Positions 1 through 14,202 are shown, counted from the stretch's first letter. The stretch is DNA of 64,000 nt from Metopolophium dirhodum (GCF_019925205.1 NC_083564.1:7755491-7819490); one strand, 5' to 3'. Made by a program: numbers and translations. The notes: generated by a model from the sequence alone, not told the origin.

Positions 1-597
1 AAATAAAAATTATCTAATTTAAATAGCTGTAACGAACCGCAAGAAAGGGAAATTATTCACGTATCGAAAAACGACTGTATTAGGATTAACTAGCATTTAT
101 TAGTATTAATTCGTCGATGTCCAATCTTTTAAAATGCACAACAATATTAAAATCGCTACTATTATTGTTTCCACGTTCCACATTAGCAAATTACCGTATG
201 AAATCGTTTTGTAATTTGTAAACCATTATCTTATTTTTTCAATCGACTTACGCGAGTATTATATTATTATTATTTCAACGGTGTCGATTGGTTCATCCAC
301 TCGTAATATCGGTGACTTAGGTGAGAACCACAGTATACGGAAATCCGTTGTCTTGCAACCTGCAGCAGTTTCCCGTGAGTACGCAACGACCACTGTTGTA
401 GTTGTCTGTTAATGCCTTTCTCCATATTTTTGTCACGTTTCGAAAACATTGATTATTATGTATTTTACGTATTCGCGTTTAAACGTAAATATTTGATAAG
501 GCGACGGTTTTCAATGTACGTTCACGGAGTCGCCATTACAAACTTAACTCCAGACGGGCGATAAAACATGTACCTCATTTACTCATCAAGTATTATG

Positions 598-630
<33 letters not shown>

Positions 631-1940
631 CTGAAACGAACACCGCGTTTTCAGTTAGAATCTGATCAGTTTCTTTGACACTCAGCTGCTGGTGTATACA
701 TCTGGATCTCACATTACACTCGGGAAGGCAGGGGAGGACCCTTTGCCGTAATATGTTTCGCCTAATGAAATTTTCCATGTTCGCGTGTAATTGGAATAAC
801 TGTATTAATGTTAGTGTCAAAATCCGTCAAAAATACAAGTACGATATTATGTAATAATATATACATCGTACGCACAAATACATATACTACTGGTATAGTA
901 TAAATATATTATACCTACAGGGTGATACTTACAGAATAAATATCACCCTTTTTCCATAAATCATTATAAGCAGATTAATTTCCGGAAAAGGTTTTTCTAA
1001 AATATACGCCTACTTAAGAATTCCAAAAATAAAAATTTGAATAAATTAATTTAAATTCACTAAAATAAATAATGGAGGTGAGCATCCTTGGTGAATCACG
1101 CTGTATTTTTCAAGATAAGTACGTACATTTTGACGATAAAATTCAAAACCACGTGCATACACCAATGTGAGTTTTCACACTATATGTACCTACCGGTAAA
1201 TCAATGTTTTAAAAAAAAAAATCTGCTATATTATTAACCTAACCTAATGTGAATTTTAGACAACATTTGTAATTTAACTGCAATTTAGACACCGAGATGG
1301 TATGTAGGTCAACTCCGTATATCGATTAGGAATTAGGATTGGACCCTGAACATAGTATAATTGACCACTTAGCAAGATAAAAAAAATCATACTATCTGCC
1401 TATTTGTTAATAATTGAAAAGATTTCAAAAATTATAATTAATGTATAACCTTGTAATGATAAGTTTTTTTTATCTAAAACTACCGAATTACAGAAAATAT
1501 ATACAAATAATTGTTTTTGACGTGAACGGATTTTATAGACTAAAGTAGGTACGCCTACATACAAGTCGTATTTGACAGTTCGACACACTATTTAAACGCA
1601 TATAATATAATTCTCGTATAAGTTTGCGAATACATAATACTGGCTTTCGATGATTTATCAATACGCCTATATAATACAGTATTGCATTATAACGATAATA
1701 CTATAACATTTTAGCGTATTATCATGAAAGCACGGAAAAGAGAAGAAAAAACTCGTAGCAGATGGCGTATGCTAAACATTTTGCAAATCATTAAGCGTCG
1801 TCGTTGCTGTCGTCATTACTGCCGCTCCTTATTGTTATTAATTTTTATTAGAGAGAAACTCGACTTGAGATTCGTGATTTTGCATTCAACATTTTAATTG
1901 AAAATAATAAATAATCGGACAGATTTACAATTCAATTATC
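1..1940. other. AT-rich non-coding DNA
   Basis: No supported gene. The few open frames are short and of biased composition. The only structure seen is the ATT array at 595-629. Confidence 0.6.
595..629. repeat. (ATT)n microsatellite
   Basis: About ten ATT units; read on the - strand it gives a poly-Asn chance frame. Confidence 0.9.
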
Positions 1941-2224
1941 GGGAAATAGTTTGGCGTTATCGCGTCGGGTCGAAAAACAACAACCTATAAGCTCTCTTGT
2001 CGGGACACGGTTGTACTGTCGTAGCGATTTTATTCAGACACACGCACAAGACTTGTCCGAGCCCGAAATCCCTCGGGCTCCACGTCCAATTTTTCTCATT
2101 TTTTTTCCCCCGACCGTATTCCCTCGCGAAATTCCTCGCAATATACGAGATTACCTCTTGCCTCGCCCAGGCCCGTGTCGGTTAATCGCGCGCCGCAAAA
2201 AAGTCCAAACGCGTGGCCATCAAT

Positions 2225-2232
2225 CAATAATC

Positions 2233-2262
<30 letters not shown>
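2225..2262. repeat. (AAT)n microsatellite
   Basis: AAT array with one ATC interruption, inside a GC-richer patch. Confidence 0.9.
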
Positions 2263-2263
<1 letters not shown>

Positions 2264-2569
2264 GGGCGATGGTGCCGTGCAACCCCGTCAGCCGACCGCG
2301 TTGGTGATGGCGACCCTCGATATCGGGACAATCCTCTCCGACGTCTGTCGTTTTCTGTGCAGCTTAGTACGTTTACGACATAATATCGTTTATCTATATT
2401 TTATAATGACAACAAAATTACAATTGTCCTACCGCGGTATAACTATTATATTATGTATATATTTAATAATAATTACACTACGACGGTGCCTGTGCTTATT
2501 GATCCCAACGAATGCGTCGACAGCGATTTCCCGTGCCCTCTCCGATCGGCGATGGTCGATACACGCGCG

Positions 2570-2580
2570 TATATAAATAG
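2570..2580 (+). promoter_or_regulatory. TATA-like box after a CGCG stretch
   Basis: TATATAAATAG follows ACACGCGCG at the 3' edge of a GC-richer patch. No convincing initiator is seen 25-35 bases downstream, so this is a weak promoter candidate for the region upstream of the first visible exon. Confidence 0.12.
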
Positions 2581-3001
2581 GTAGCAAAATAGTAATAATA
2601 TTTATGATAATATGCACGTGTGATGGCCAAATGGCGTGCGTCTAAAATCCAAACGTTGTATACTTGCAGGGTATTATAATATGGACGCGGTGATGATTTA
2701 TTACGTAGCGAATTCGGTATGTTCGCGTGACTGTTGATATAATATATTATTATTCCGACGGATCGCCGTGTAGGAAATAACCGTCACGATGACTCTGTGC
2801 ATGCCGTCGAGGTTTTTCGTTTTGTTAAAAATAAATAATAAAATAATTCCGAACCGACACGACGCGTCCCTAGCTGGCTGCAGCCTCCCACACCGAAAAC
2901 AGCAACTAATCGACATCGATCGATTTTATAATTGTATTATTTTTTTTTATTATTATTCCGAAATATACTTTAATTCGCACCCATAATAAATATGCGTACA
3001 A

Positions 3002-3070
3002 CGTGCGTGAGTGTGTGTGTGTAAGTGTGTGTGTGTGCGTGTGTGCGTGAGTGTGTGTGTGTGTGTGAGC
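3002..3070. repeat. (GT)n microsatellite, interrupted
   Basis: About 69 bases of GT with GC and GA interruptions. Confidence 0.9.
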
Positions 3071-4743
3071 GCAATGTGCATTCGATGAGTTTGAATAACT
3101 TTTTTGTTGTATTTTTCAATACTGTTATCCTGGTTTTACGCTGCAACTGTTGTACTGATCCATTGTTATTACTATTACTATACTAAACTAACTGCAGTGG
3201 TTTTATTATTCGTTGGAAATAATAATATGGACCTACTTGGTACGATAAAAAAAAAAATTTATCCGACGGGCACAATATAGAAGTAATAATTTCGGAATGC
3301 TAATATTAACAGTTGCAAAAAAAAAGTGTATTTTTTCGACAAAGAAACTTTACATTATATTACAGTACCATTAATACACGTTTTTTTTCAATAATAACAT
3401 TTTACGACAGACATATTTTCCCTCTTAACATTTTAGTGATTCAAATTATTATAATAATATGATATAAGTAACTGTACAACGCCGTCAAAAAATGTATTTT
3501 GAGTAAATATAAAAAAGCCGTACAAAAAAAACACTTTTTAATCATCAATAAAACTGGATATTGGGTTTTTTTCATAATAATAATAATGCTTGTTCATAAA
3601 AAAAAAAACCGTTTGGTTTTATGTTAAATGAAAATACATATTAATTGCCGTGTACGCATGACAGTGAAATATTGCGAGCTTATAACTGACGTCTTTAGTT
3701 TTCCGAAAATCACCAAGTTGACAACCTGTCCGTTCATATTCGTTTATTTTATTTTTTTATTTTAGAATATTCGCTAGCGTATATGTCATATTATGTATAC
3801 GTATAATCCTTTCCAAGACGGACACCACGAATCAATGGTTTTTTTAAGAATATTATATTTATTTTCGTGACTTCTTATATAATATATTTTATAATAATAT
3901 GTATATAAGTATATTTTATTATTATTATTATTCCAATCGTCACGCAAACGCATTTTCCGCTAGCCAATTGAGTGCGTAAAATCGAGGACGAAAGAAATGT
4001 AATTTCTTTTACGACCGTACGCAGAACGATAAAAATAAATTACCTCTTCATTTATTATTATTTCGGTACATACCACGAACCCTTTATTATATTGTTTTTT
4101 TTTTTTAAATCGTGAAAATCCCAGCGACTTGGAGCAGCTGCTGATGGCAAACTCGAGCCGACGATTGCTCGGCACTTTGTCGTGTCATCGGCCGTTTAAA
4201 TGCTGCAAAGGTGGAATGCTAACGAACTTTTTTTCTGTTGTTCTGCGACGACGACGGAACTAGCCGGCGGCGGGCGGTCAGAGTCGCGCGCGTAACTGAT
4301 GTATGTGAGACAAAAGATGGGGAAAAAAAATAACAACGCGAATTATTTCCTATTCCTGTAAAAGGGTTTTATTTTATTACATTTTAACAAGACCGCACTA
4401 CGCCCGAGGACTTTTTGAGCTCATTACACAAGGCGTCTGCTCGGTCGTGTATATACAAAAGGATTTTTATTTTTCCCTCTCACCGGCTTTTTCCTCTTTT
4501 TATTTTTTGTATTATTTTTTGTAATACCCCGTGTACCCAGAGTCCCACTAAAATGCAAATTGAAATATCCCTCCCACCCGCCGCCACCGCCGCCGCATTT
4601 CCCACGCTGCCCTCAGTCGTATATAATACGACCGGGAAGAACATGAGTTCTCTGTTCAAATATTCCTGGACTTTTGTCTTTTAATTTACGTCAATTAGAG
4701 TTTCAATTAGCGTCCCCACCCTCCGACGGCCGTCCTTTTTTCG

Positions 4744-4761
4744 TTTTTTTTTTTTTTTTTT
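4744..4761. repeat. Poly-T tract
   Basis: Eighteen T residues in a row. Confidence 0.9.
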
Positions 4762-7700
4762 ATCGCTCATTTTCGTATCCCACCCGTAACCCACCTCCAC
4801 GACCACACACACACCATCACCCTCTGTATATACGCCGCGCGTAGGCGTACACAAGGAACTTTTCCAATGTAAAACTTTTTACTCAGTCTGGTTTTTAAAA
4901 CAAAAAAAAAATTGTGCGCGTGTGTGTCCGTGTGCTCGCACACATACATTTATATTATTATACGTACGCAGCATAAAGTACCGGGTAAACGCCAAGATGG
5001 TCCTCGGAATAATGCATTAACTTTAAAGGTCGGCCGTTTCATCCGCCGCGGAAATTTTAATTTGAAATAATTTTTTTGTGCGCGAGGGGAGCTGCTGATG
5101 AAATTAAGCGCAATTTCGTGACAAAAGACGCCTGTAGTTTTTTATGTGTTTCGATGAATATCATGCGGTGTCCCGAGCGTACATGGACGACGACTCCGTG
5201 CGTCGTATAATAATAATATATGCGCTTCTCGGAAGTCGAGTTATCTTTTCAGGCTGTTATGAAAAAAAAGTAATATATACATCCACATGAATATTTATGT
5301 AAGCTAAGTTAACTTTAATAATAACGGCCATTTTAGACAAAAAATACGTTATAATATAATATGACTTTTTTTAATTAATAAAAATTAATAATACTACGCA
5401 GTAGATGGAGTGATAGTGTGGATATGTCTGTTAGGTATGAGCTCAGTGATTTATAATCTATAGAATACTACGTTCGTCTTGTTTTCCGGCACCTACATGG
5501 CTACATGTAAGTAAGTTATAAACTACTGTGAGTTCTAGCTCTGTTGAAACGAAAAAGAAAATATATTTTTAAAATTTGTAATAGTTTTAAAGACTTGAAT
5601 ATTTGAATATTCTCCGGTACAATAAAATTTCTTTTTAAAAGTTTCAATTATATGAATATATTATTTTTATAATTTTTATCATATCGTCAACTGTGGAAAA
5701 GTCAAGAAAAAAAGTAACGTTGAAATGAATTTATAAACAGTTGGAGATAATTAAAAAGTTGAAAGTACATTTGAATTTGCACCTTATTTGCCTATTAAAA
5801 ATATAAATAATATAAAAGCACCGTCGTGCTCAGCTGTTTTATAGTTTTCCAATTCAATTTGAGAATTCAAACAAAACTTCAATTGGAAATCCAAGAAAAA
5901 ACAACGTACTCGACGGGGAAAATAAACAATAATAATATATTATTATACATTTTAGGAAAATACGAAATAACAGCGTTGTCCGTCACTGAAATACATTCCC
6001 AGCACCGACGACTAGCTGATAAACAAAGTTTTAATCCTGCTCAATAAGACGGGCTGCAGAGAGAGTAACCTTTGGAAGTTTTCGATATTAAACGACTGAC
6101 CCTCTCCGGTTATCCAGTAGCAGCACCACGGTTAAGCCTTTGTTTCCCACTTAAGCACATCAAAAATTCCATTAGTACAGTATCTTAACGAGTATTAAAG
6201 GCAATTGAAAAAGCGAAAAACGTTCAAATCCCATTATGAGAGTACACAATAAGTCGTCAGTAAAAAAAAAAAAATACAATTTCATTAAACCTTATTTTTT
6301 TTCTCCGCCGGAACAGTTGGTCGCGTAATAGAGATTTCGAAGATTTCAGTTGCATATTTTATGACCTCTTACAATGTAATTATCTTCCTTTTTTTTCTCC
6401 ACCCATCAGTGGAGTTAAATTATTCAGATATCTATTAGTGAGATCGATTCTCGCAGAGAATTTGCATCTTGGCGCTACATATTTTATAGCCCTTAGTGTT
6501 CGGATGGATTATTGGTTGTATATTAAATATGCATCATCGTGTGAATAGCAGAGACTGATTTATACGAATGGCTTCGAAGAACCCAAATCTATTCACTCCT
6601 AAATATATGATAATATGTATAGTAGCATAGTGCTGCAATTATTTAAAACAATTTTAAAGGGTATAATAAATAGGTAATTTAGGCATATATCTATAATATA
6701 TATTATATTATGTATTGTACATTGTATAAATTAAGTATAAAGTATTTAAGTATACTTATGTTTAACTGGTTCAACTTCACCCTGAATTTGAATAAATCGC
6801 TATCAGAATTATACTGATCTCGTAAATATGGTTTTAGAATCTACGACGGATTGTAGCGACGAGGGACCTCTTTGGAGGTAGTTCAAATGAAAAAAAAGAT
6901 TATAATATAGTTACTCTGCAGGTTTAATGTAAAGAGCAGATTGTATATTATTATATTATGGGAGTTGAAACAGGCATTTTCTTCAAGAATTTTTCAGTTA
7001 TATCAGAGATAGTAACGCCATTTATTTTTACCTTATACTATATACCTACTACGGTATTATAATTAAAGTCTTTTATAGCAAGCAGACTATGCGGTGTCCA
7101 TAATGTGAAATTTCAGACATAAACACAATTGTAATTACTAATCTTGAATCTTGATACAGTTATGAATAATTAAAAACAGATATTATACAAGTTTCTAGGG
7201 AAATAGGTGAATGGTAACTAAGTGAAGTATATTCTTATTACAATATTGTATTCCCGATTTAAAAATAATTGAAACATAATATATAGTTTCATAAAAACAA
7301 AACTCCTTGCTTCAATAATAGTTATCAATATTTATAAAATATGTGAAATAGAAATGCAACCCTAAATATAATTATAGCCATGACCATATTATAATATAAT
7401 AATATACATTTTACCTATGTTAATAAAGTCATAACAAGCATTCATCTGTGGAATATTTAAAAAAATTAAGAAACCCTAGGTTTTATAATTTGGCATTTTA
7501 ATTTTCCACTGCAATAACCGTTCTACATTATTGAGTTTGATAATATTACTTTAAAAATTATCTTAAACATGAGAATATTGTACACGTGCTCATACATATA
7601 ATGACTAATGTGTTAATAATAAGCACAGCGATTTTTTTTATTCGTAAAAAAACTATTTACATCTAACTGCCTGTACATTTTTCTCTACCTTCCGACGGTA

Positions 7701-8567
7701 ACCATTTTCTATATAATATTACTGGTTTAACGGTTTCAACGTTTTTAGGGGCCTATACAGCAGCACCAATACAGTTTACAGCTATAATTATATTTCTCGT
7801 GCTCGTGCTCGCGTAGATGGCGGTGCGCATAATATTATTATATTTATTTGTATATTATAGATAATCCGCTGAAAGTTACGCGTAGAACCGAATTCTTGAA
7901 TGAATTTATAATATTATTATTAACGAACGACTCGAGTATGAGGTCGATCGAAACCGACTGCTTGACACGCGGACAGTGTATAATACTATTATATCGGTCT
8001 CCGCGGAAATCATAGCCTGGCCGGGTGACATTTGCCCGTAACTCGTAACATACGAACGAATTGTAGTCCTGGTGACGGGGTAGCAATATAATATAATAAC
8101 TCTTCTAGTTTTTCTAAATTGCAGCCGAGCCGCAGCTAATATATTGCCTCCTAGGGCATTATTGTCGTCAGTCAACAGTCGTATACGTTTTCACTTCGTT
8201 TTCGATCCCCGACCCTATAATAATATTATACGCGTCGTGTCTTTCTCCCGCGATGAAGGAACCACACACGTCCACACTCGTAGGATTGCATTACATAATA
8301 ATTATAAATTATATTATAGTATTGTATGGTGCAATAAGAACCGCGGGCGAGACTGCCGGTCGCGACTATAATAAAACAAGCGCACGTAAAGCACAAAATA
8401 TTTGAAGAATGACGAGTTATAAATAAACATATTTAAAAAAATTTAAAAAAAAAACACTCGGCTTGGCTGACGTATGTATCTTGTGAACGATTGTAAGAAG
8501 ACCCAGCGGAGCTTATATTTCTCTTGGAAAATGTATATTTTGTGTTTTATAACACTTGGCATTATTA

Positions 8568-8590
8568 TAATATATATATATATATATATA
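8568..8590. repeat. (AT)n microsatellite
   Basis: Alternating AT dinucleotides, about 23 bases. Confidence 0.85.
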
Positions 8591-10760
8591 AACACCACGT
8601 GACAGTTATGACGGATGACTTTTACGGCACCCGTCATTATTATGGAACGCTCTCGACTCCGAAAAACTTGACCCATTACCCTACACACAGCGATATAGAG
8701 TGGTCCAATAAAACATAAATAAACACGACTGGTTTTTTTTTTCTCTTTTATATACATATCATATACACACGTCATATATTATAATAACGCACCTACATAC
8801 AAATTGTGTTTGTTTCATATCGCCCCGAACGACCGTATTCCCATTAATACTTTCGTGAAATCGATTACCTACGTATTATTATTATTATAACTACCCATTT
8901 TAAACGCGTGATCGCCAAATATTATACCTCTCTTATTTTGCGAAACATCATCGAAACGGATGGACATAAGCGGCGCTCTCTTCTCACCGTATGATGTCAT
9001 CCCGCAGTCTTCACGATTAAATGCCATATTATTTTCCGAAAAAAATATAATGATTAGTGATAGGATTTTGTTGTCTTTTACGTTTTTTGTCTATGAATGC
9101 TACACAATCCTAACTAACCTACAAATTGTATTCATTATAAAATGAATTTAGAATATTTAAATATATTTTTTGAATTTTTTTTGCAATTCTTCAATTTTAT
9201 CCTATCCCAAAACCCGGATTTAATCAAAATAATTATTATTATTTTGAAATTAAATTTATTTCACTTATTAGTTATTTAACTAGATTTTTGGTCATTTTTA
9301 GAGTTTTTAGGACATTTTTGTGTGTGCTTTTGGGTCATCAATACCCTATCTCTGATAATGTTCATCGTTACAAGCGTTATTATTATTACCGTTTGATAAA
9401 CAGCGATGTAATATTATGCACAGTAATCGAAAATAATACGATAGTTTTCAGTTTTTTTTTATACGTTTTCCAATAACCAATATTCCAATTACCTGCATTA
9501 TGGTATCGTATACGCGGGGCTATGTCGCCTTTCAAGTTTTTATAACGACGAAAAATAATATTATTATTATTATTATTGTGTAACATAAATATTATATGCT
9601 AGCCGTTTCACGCCGTCGGTGACTGACTTGGACGAGGCGCTTCGTACTGCAGACGAATATTATTGATATATAATATATTATTAATAGAATATAAGACGTA
9701 TTCTTGCGATCACTGCCACGTGTTTTACTGTAAACTGTGCCGAGTGCAAATTATTACAGAAACCACCGTGAACACTATCATGACAAACTGTGCGGAGTTG
9801 CGACATTCCGACGACAGCAATTAGGCATTACACGTCTCAGTCGATATCAAAAACGGACGAAACGCGTTTAACGGCTCGCGAGGTTTTGAACGCGCGCGTA
9901 TCGATTGAACTAACACGACCGCGACGCCGCCGCCACCGCCATTATTACAGTCACCTTTGCACCGTCACTTCGCGTATACTTTCAAGCCGGCCGTGGTATA
10001 ATACAATAATGCTATATAATAATAATAATAATATCATATGTCACGTGGACACTTGTAGGAGGACTCATGAAATGCATTATGAGTATATTACCCAGGTATC
10101 CCCAATATTACACGAGTGCCAGCTGTATGGATCTACGCCGAGGCGGCTGCGCGACCACGGACGATGCAACTGCAGCATTGCAATATTATACCATGATGGG
10201 TACGTGTGACGTCGAAATCCGCTATTGCGTCAAAGTGCCGTCTTAATACAAAGTTTTAAAGTTTCAAAGTGCCGTGCATAAATCGTGTGATAAAAATAAT
10301 GATTTTCGACCGGTACGGAACGTAACCGAAACGTTTGCACGTCCGTCGTGACCTTCGTGATCGCGCGCTTCGAGGTGTCGGACCAAAGAGTGGGTCAACA
10401 ACGCGTGCACAATGACGGGGCGGCGACGGGGAAAAATCACGACTTTATCATTATAGTATTGTTATTAATACTTTTTACTTCTTAAGTTCTTTCGTAGAAC
10501 GGTCCCGGTAAAAAAAACGCATCACCGGAATCCTGCGTTGGCCGTCAAAAACACCGGTTTCCGCGAAAGCTTTTTATTTATTAAACGGTACCTACAACCC
10601 TATGGCTTATACAAGGGTATTGTGGCGGGACTGACACAGTGGCGAGAGCGAAGTGGTGGCCGCGACCTATGTGTATTTCACTAAAACGCATCGCGTGCCC
10701 TGACACTGATTCATGCAAAGTTGGATCACGGTCGTGTACGATCGCGGTGGAGATGGTAGT

Positions 10761-10828
10761 GATGTGTGCATGTGCGTGCGTGTGCGTGCGTGGGTGCGTG
10801 CGTATGTGTGTGTGTGTATGAGTGTATG
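10761..10828. repeat. (GTGC/GT)n microsatellite
   Basis: Mixed GTGC, GTGT and GTAT units in a GC-richer patch; explains overlapping Thr/His and Val/Cys frames on both strands. Confidence 0.9.
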
Positions 10829-11017
10829 TTGCGGTGGGAGACGGTCCGACCGTTGTGTGGTTACCATGGTTACGGTATAAATCATCGTTCACCTGCGTCC
10901 GTTCCCTCGGCTGGCATTAAATCCTTGTAATTTCCGAGAGAAAACTTCGCCGGGGGAAACTATTAAGTTTCCAAACCCAAATTAAGCACGTAACCGTTGA
11001 GCTTCTTATCTACCACC

Positions 11018-11050
11018 GTGGTGGTGGTGGTGGTGGCGGCGGCGGCGGCG
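11018..11050. repeat. (GGT)n-(GGC)n trinucleotide array
   Basis: GGT units turn into GGC units; a complementary GCC/CCCCG-rich stretch follows at 11116-11142, so the two could pair in single-stranded nucleic acid. Confidence 0.85.
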
Positions 11051-11280
11051 TGCATGGAGTTGGCACGCCGAATTCGATTATCCGGGAGCGGGCGCCGATG
11101 ACGAGCGTAGTGAACGCCGCCGCCGCCGCCGCCCCCGCCCCCGTTGAAGGGGAACCGATTGTTTCGGCTTTAATTCACCGATCGAGTAGGTCTCGAAGGC
11201 AAAACGAAAACCTACCCACATAGCATGCAACCCGCGCACAACATAATCAGATAAACTCCAATTATGTGCACGCGACACTT

Positions 11281-12467
11281 CTAATAATTATTATTATCAC
11301 TATACCACAAGTTCATAATAGTTTTAACAGTAACGAAAATAATAACAATAGCCCTGCCCCTATATTATTAGCATTTGGTACTCGAATACGCTCTACAATA
11401 ATATACCGACATGTTATAACTGCGTTCTGAGACAATATTATAATTATCTCTCTCTATATTGGAATAATGTCATACAAACTATCTATAGATTCGTGTCACA
11501 AAATAAACACAATTTGTGTTTTGTGTCATGACTATAGTATTATATACGTTAGAGATAAATATAATATTATAATCTCCGGTGTACATATTTGATTTGTTTA
11601 CAATGACAAATTAATATAATTTTTTAAAAATATGTGTATAAAATGTTTTTCTTCGATAAGCATTTTGTACGGGCCGTATAGTGTTCTACCCATTTTTTTG
11701 GGAACGGATGATACTATTACGTTTGACATTCCTAATCTAGAGGGACTGGCCTCAATTTATCCCGTATAAGGTCATATTATAATAATATATATTGTACTCG
11801 TGTGTATAATAATAATAATAATATACGTAGATTGAAGGTGTGTTGTTATGAATTTTCAATCTGGTCCAGTGTCTTGCTATCAATATGGAACAGTTTCGAA
11901 AAAATATTTGACCGTCTCGGTGACAGGTGTGTGACGTTTAGACGAATTACAATTTGTAGTGTTTCGACACACAATTTTATTTTAGAAAATCTCGACCGGG
12001 TCAATGTATTTTTTCGGTAAAATCATTACGACCCTTAATCATTTTTTCGATGAAACCGAACGAAAGGTATACTGCAAGTTCTGTTATTTTAGCGGGCACA
12101 AAATACGCGTCAGAATCTCAAACGACACGCCAACGTTGCAATAAATTCACCATGTTCGGACCCCTCTACGCCATTCCCAAAGAGAGTCCTGGTATTGGAT
12201 GCCATCATATTACCACTGTCGTCGATTAATTATCATTATAATATTAGACTAGTTGATCTCAGTCCGTGGTTTGTGTCGTAATATCAAATAGTAAATACTT
12301 ATTGGCAATATCTTGCGCCCCCGTATTATTGCGATCGTCCGCTGTAAAGCGGTGACCCCCCCCTCCCCCCAAGCAATCGAAATATTAAACGGAATCGCGC
12401 GACCCCCGGAACACGTCCGTTGTCGGCCGTCAAAAACACCGTCTCACCGACGTCTTTTCATTTCCAG
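11281..12467. other. AT-rich DNA ending in the first visible 3' splice site
   Basis: Presumed intron. The last 170 bases turn pyrimidine-rich (a C-rich run near 12357-12370, then CTTTTCATTTCCAG), with a possible branch point near CTCAC at 12443-12447. Confidence 0.5.
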
Positions 12468-12750
12468 GGGTTGCCTGGGATCCGGGTGCCGTTGAAGAGC
12501 AGCTATGCGTCGGCCATGCCCCAGCAGACGGCCGTGTTCATGTACAGCACCGCGGGTCCGGACGGGCAGACAGTCACGCTGCAGCTCCGCGAGACGGACG
12601 AGACCATCGAGCTGCCCGCGTCCATGCTGTCGAAGATGTCCCGGCAAACGGACACGGCCACGCTGTCCATCAGCTACCAAGACTCGGCGGAGGTGCTCAC
12701 CGACGGCACAATCGACCTGCTTCTGGCCACCACGCCACTCCACTCTTCCG
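12468..12750 (+). CDS. Internal coding exon of an unidentified protein (94 codons plus 1 base)
   Basis: A polypyrimidine tract and TTTCCAG precede 12468, and a strong donor (TTCCG then GTAAGT) follows 12750. The frame between them is open and reads 94 residues plus one base, so the exon enters in phase 0 and leaves in phase 1. The peptide starts GLPGIRVPLKSS, holds an in-frame ATG at 12516 (AMPQQTAVFMYS) and continues with VTLQLRETDETIELP and LTDGTIDLLLATTPLHSS. It has no cysteines, no signal peptide, no membrane segment and no zinc finger. It is acidic and rich in Ser, Thr, Gln and Asp, as in disordered parts of transcriptional regulators; that role is inference only. By count the exon is 185/283 GC (65%), far above its AT-rich surroundings. 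Translation could also begin at 12516 if this were a first exon, but the good acceptor argues for an internal exon. I do not recognise the family. Confidence 0.82.
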
Positions 12751-13324
12751 GTAAGTCTCAGTTGTTTGGACGCGACAAATTATCATTTGTTCAGTTTTTT
12801 TTTTTTTTAACTCTATATATCTATTAGTACATTCCAATCACAGGTATTATATTATGTGTGTGATAATATTATGATATATTATACATCATATCTGTGAATC
12901 CAATGTCGTATGGTATAAAAATATTGAAACCAAGTACCTGTAAACTGTAGGTGTATGTATTGTAATTGCATTCGTGTTGTAATGTCAGGCCTCCCTTCCA
13001 CGTCCCTTTGATCTGGATCCGTGATGATTTAATATCGCATTCAGCTGGTATTATAATATGTAGGCATGCTTTCCATCAATAATTGTATTATGGATAAAAC
13101 GACACGCCATAAAATATCATCTCAATCCATATATGCTGCATGAGTTTTCCGAGTACGCTTTTCATAAGCTTTGGCCGATTTCTTTGGCTTTATTTATACA
13201 AGTCAATATTAGAGACTTATAAATCCGTACACTTCAAGGCCATAATACTGCAGTTTTTAATTTTTTTTCTCGGTCAACCTCCGTGCTTAACTATTGGGTT
13301 GTGGCAAATATTGGACCGCAATCG

Positions 13325-13343
13325 CCCCCTCCCCCCCCCCCCC
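13325..13343. repeat. Poly-C tract
   Basis: Nineteen bases of C with one T. Confidence 0.9.
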
Positions 13344-13862
13344 AATAGTGTTTTATATGATTTATTTCAAAAGTGCCTACCTACGGTGTGGTTAGCGTTT
13401 TATGATATTTCGGCTATATTTTTCCAAACTTTGGCTTGTCGCGGTCGTCGGGTCCGTTCGTGTAAAAAGCGTTTGGCACCGTCTCCGAGTTTTGCGCGTT
13501 GGGTACGCGTCGTTAATCGATCTGTATGTGCGTCTCTGTATGTGTGTGTGCGTGTGTGTGGTTAAAAAACATTTTGTCCTCTGGCACGGATGGAATCCGT
13601 CGGTTTACCCCACACCAATACACTCGGCGGGTGAAATATAAATATATATACAACACATTCGCGGTTTTGGCAACGGTAAAATTCCTCTAACCACCCCCCC
13701 ACCCCCTTCGCGGCAACAACCCTTCCACCACCTCGACAGCACCGCCAAACAGTTGGGCCACCACCACCGCCGCCTTATGTTATCACGGGGAGGTACGTTT
13801 TGTATATATTTTTTTCGTCTCGCTTACACTCCCCGCACAAAGGTCTCTTTTCCATCCTGGTA

Positions 13863-13881
13863 TTTTTTTTTTTTTTTTTTT
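13863..13881. repeat. Poly-T tract
   Basis: Nineteen T residues in a row. Confidence 0.9.
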
Positions 13882-14167
13882 ACTTTTATGACGTGCAATA
13901 CCCATAAAATGACAAATAAGAGGCCCTTAACAATGACGGGGAGAACGCCTTTTGTTTATGGACGCCTGTAATTTATTTTATCGCCGACACCCTCCCATCG
14001 CCATACCCTTCCTTCCCGCACTTCACCACACGCATGGCATCCGAAAAGTTGTACTCGCTAAAGTGGCCCTGTGCGCGATTCTTTACTTGCCACCGCTCAC
14101 AAAGGTTTACGTGCACCACCAACGTACGACCCTGCTGCTCCTCCTACGCCAACGTCCAACACTCGCC

Positions 14168-14169
<2 letters not shown>

Positions 14170-14198
<29 letters not shown>
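14170..14198. repeat. (CA)n microsatellite
   Basis: About 14 uninterrupted CA units. Confidence 0.9.

Positions 14199-14202
<4 letters not shown>

Larger units (their letters stand above)
1941..2640. other. GC-richer non-coding patch
   Basis: Contains CpG-rich stretches, an AAT array and the TATA-like box at 2570. Three overlapping frames on both strands are open, but all depend on the repeat or on non-ATG starts. It could be regulatory. Confidence 0.35.
2641..9600. other. Mostly AT-rich non-coding DNA
   Basis: No supported exon. The GC-richer part at 4200-5200 contains CCGCCACCGCCGCCGC and pyrimidine-rich runs. The rest is AT-rich with simple repeats. Confidence 0.55.
9601..11280. other. 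GC/CpG-richer region upstream of the first exon
   Basis: Many CpGs, GT and GGT/GGC arrays and GCC-rich stretches. An open frame at 9790-10209 is Arg/His-rich and crosses an AAT run, so it is probably not coding. A promoter or 5' exon could lie here but none can be fixed from sequence. Confidence 0.35.

Noticed and set aside
9790..10209. A 139-codon frame
   Set aside because: Non-ATG start, Arg/His-rich, crosses an AAT array, no splice or codon support.
12444..12810. Alternative frames over the first exon on both strands
   Set aside because: Arg/Cys/Ser-rich shadows of the high-GC exon; only the + frame matches both splice phases.
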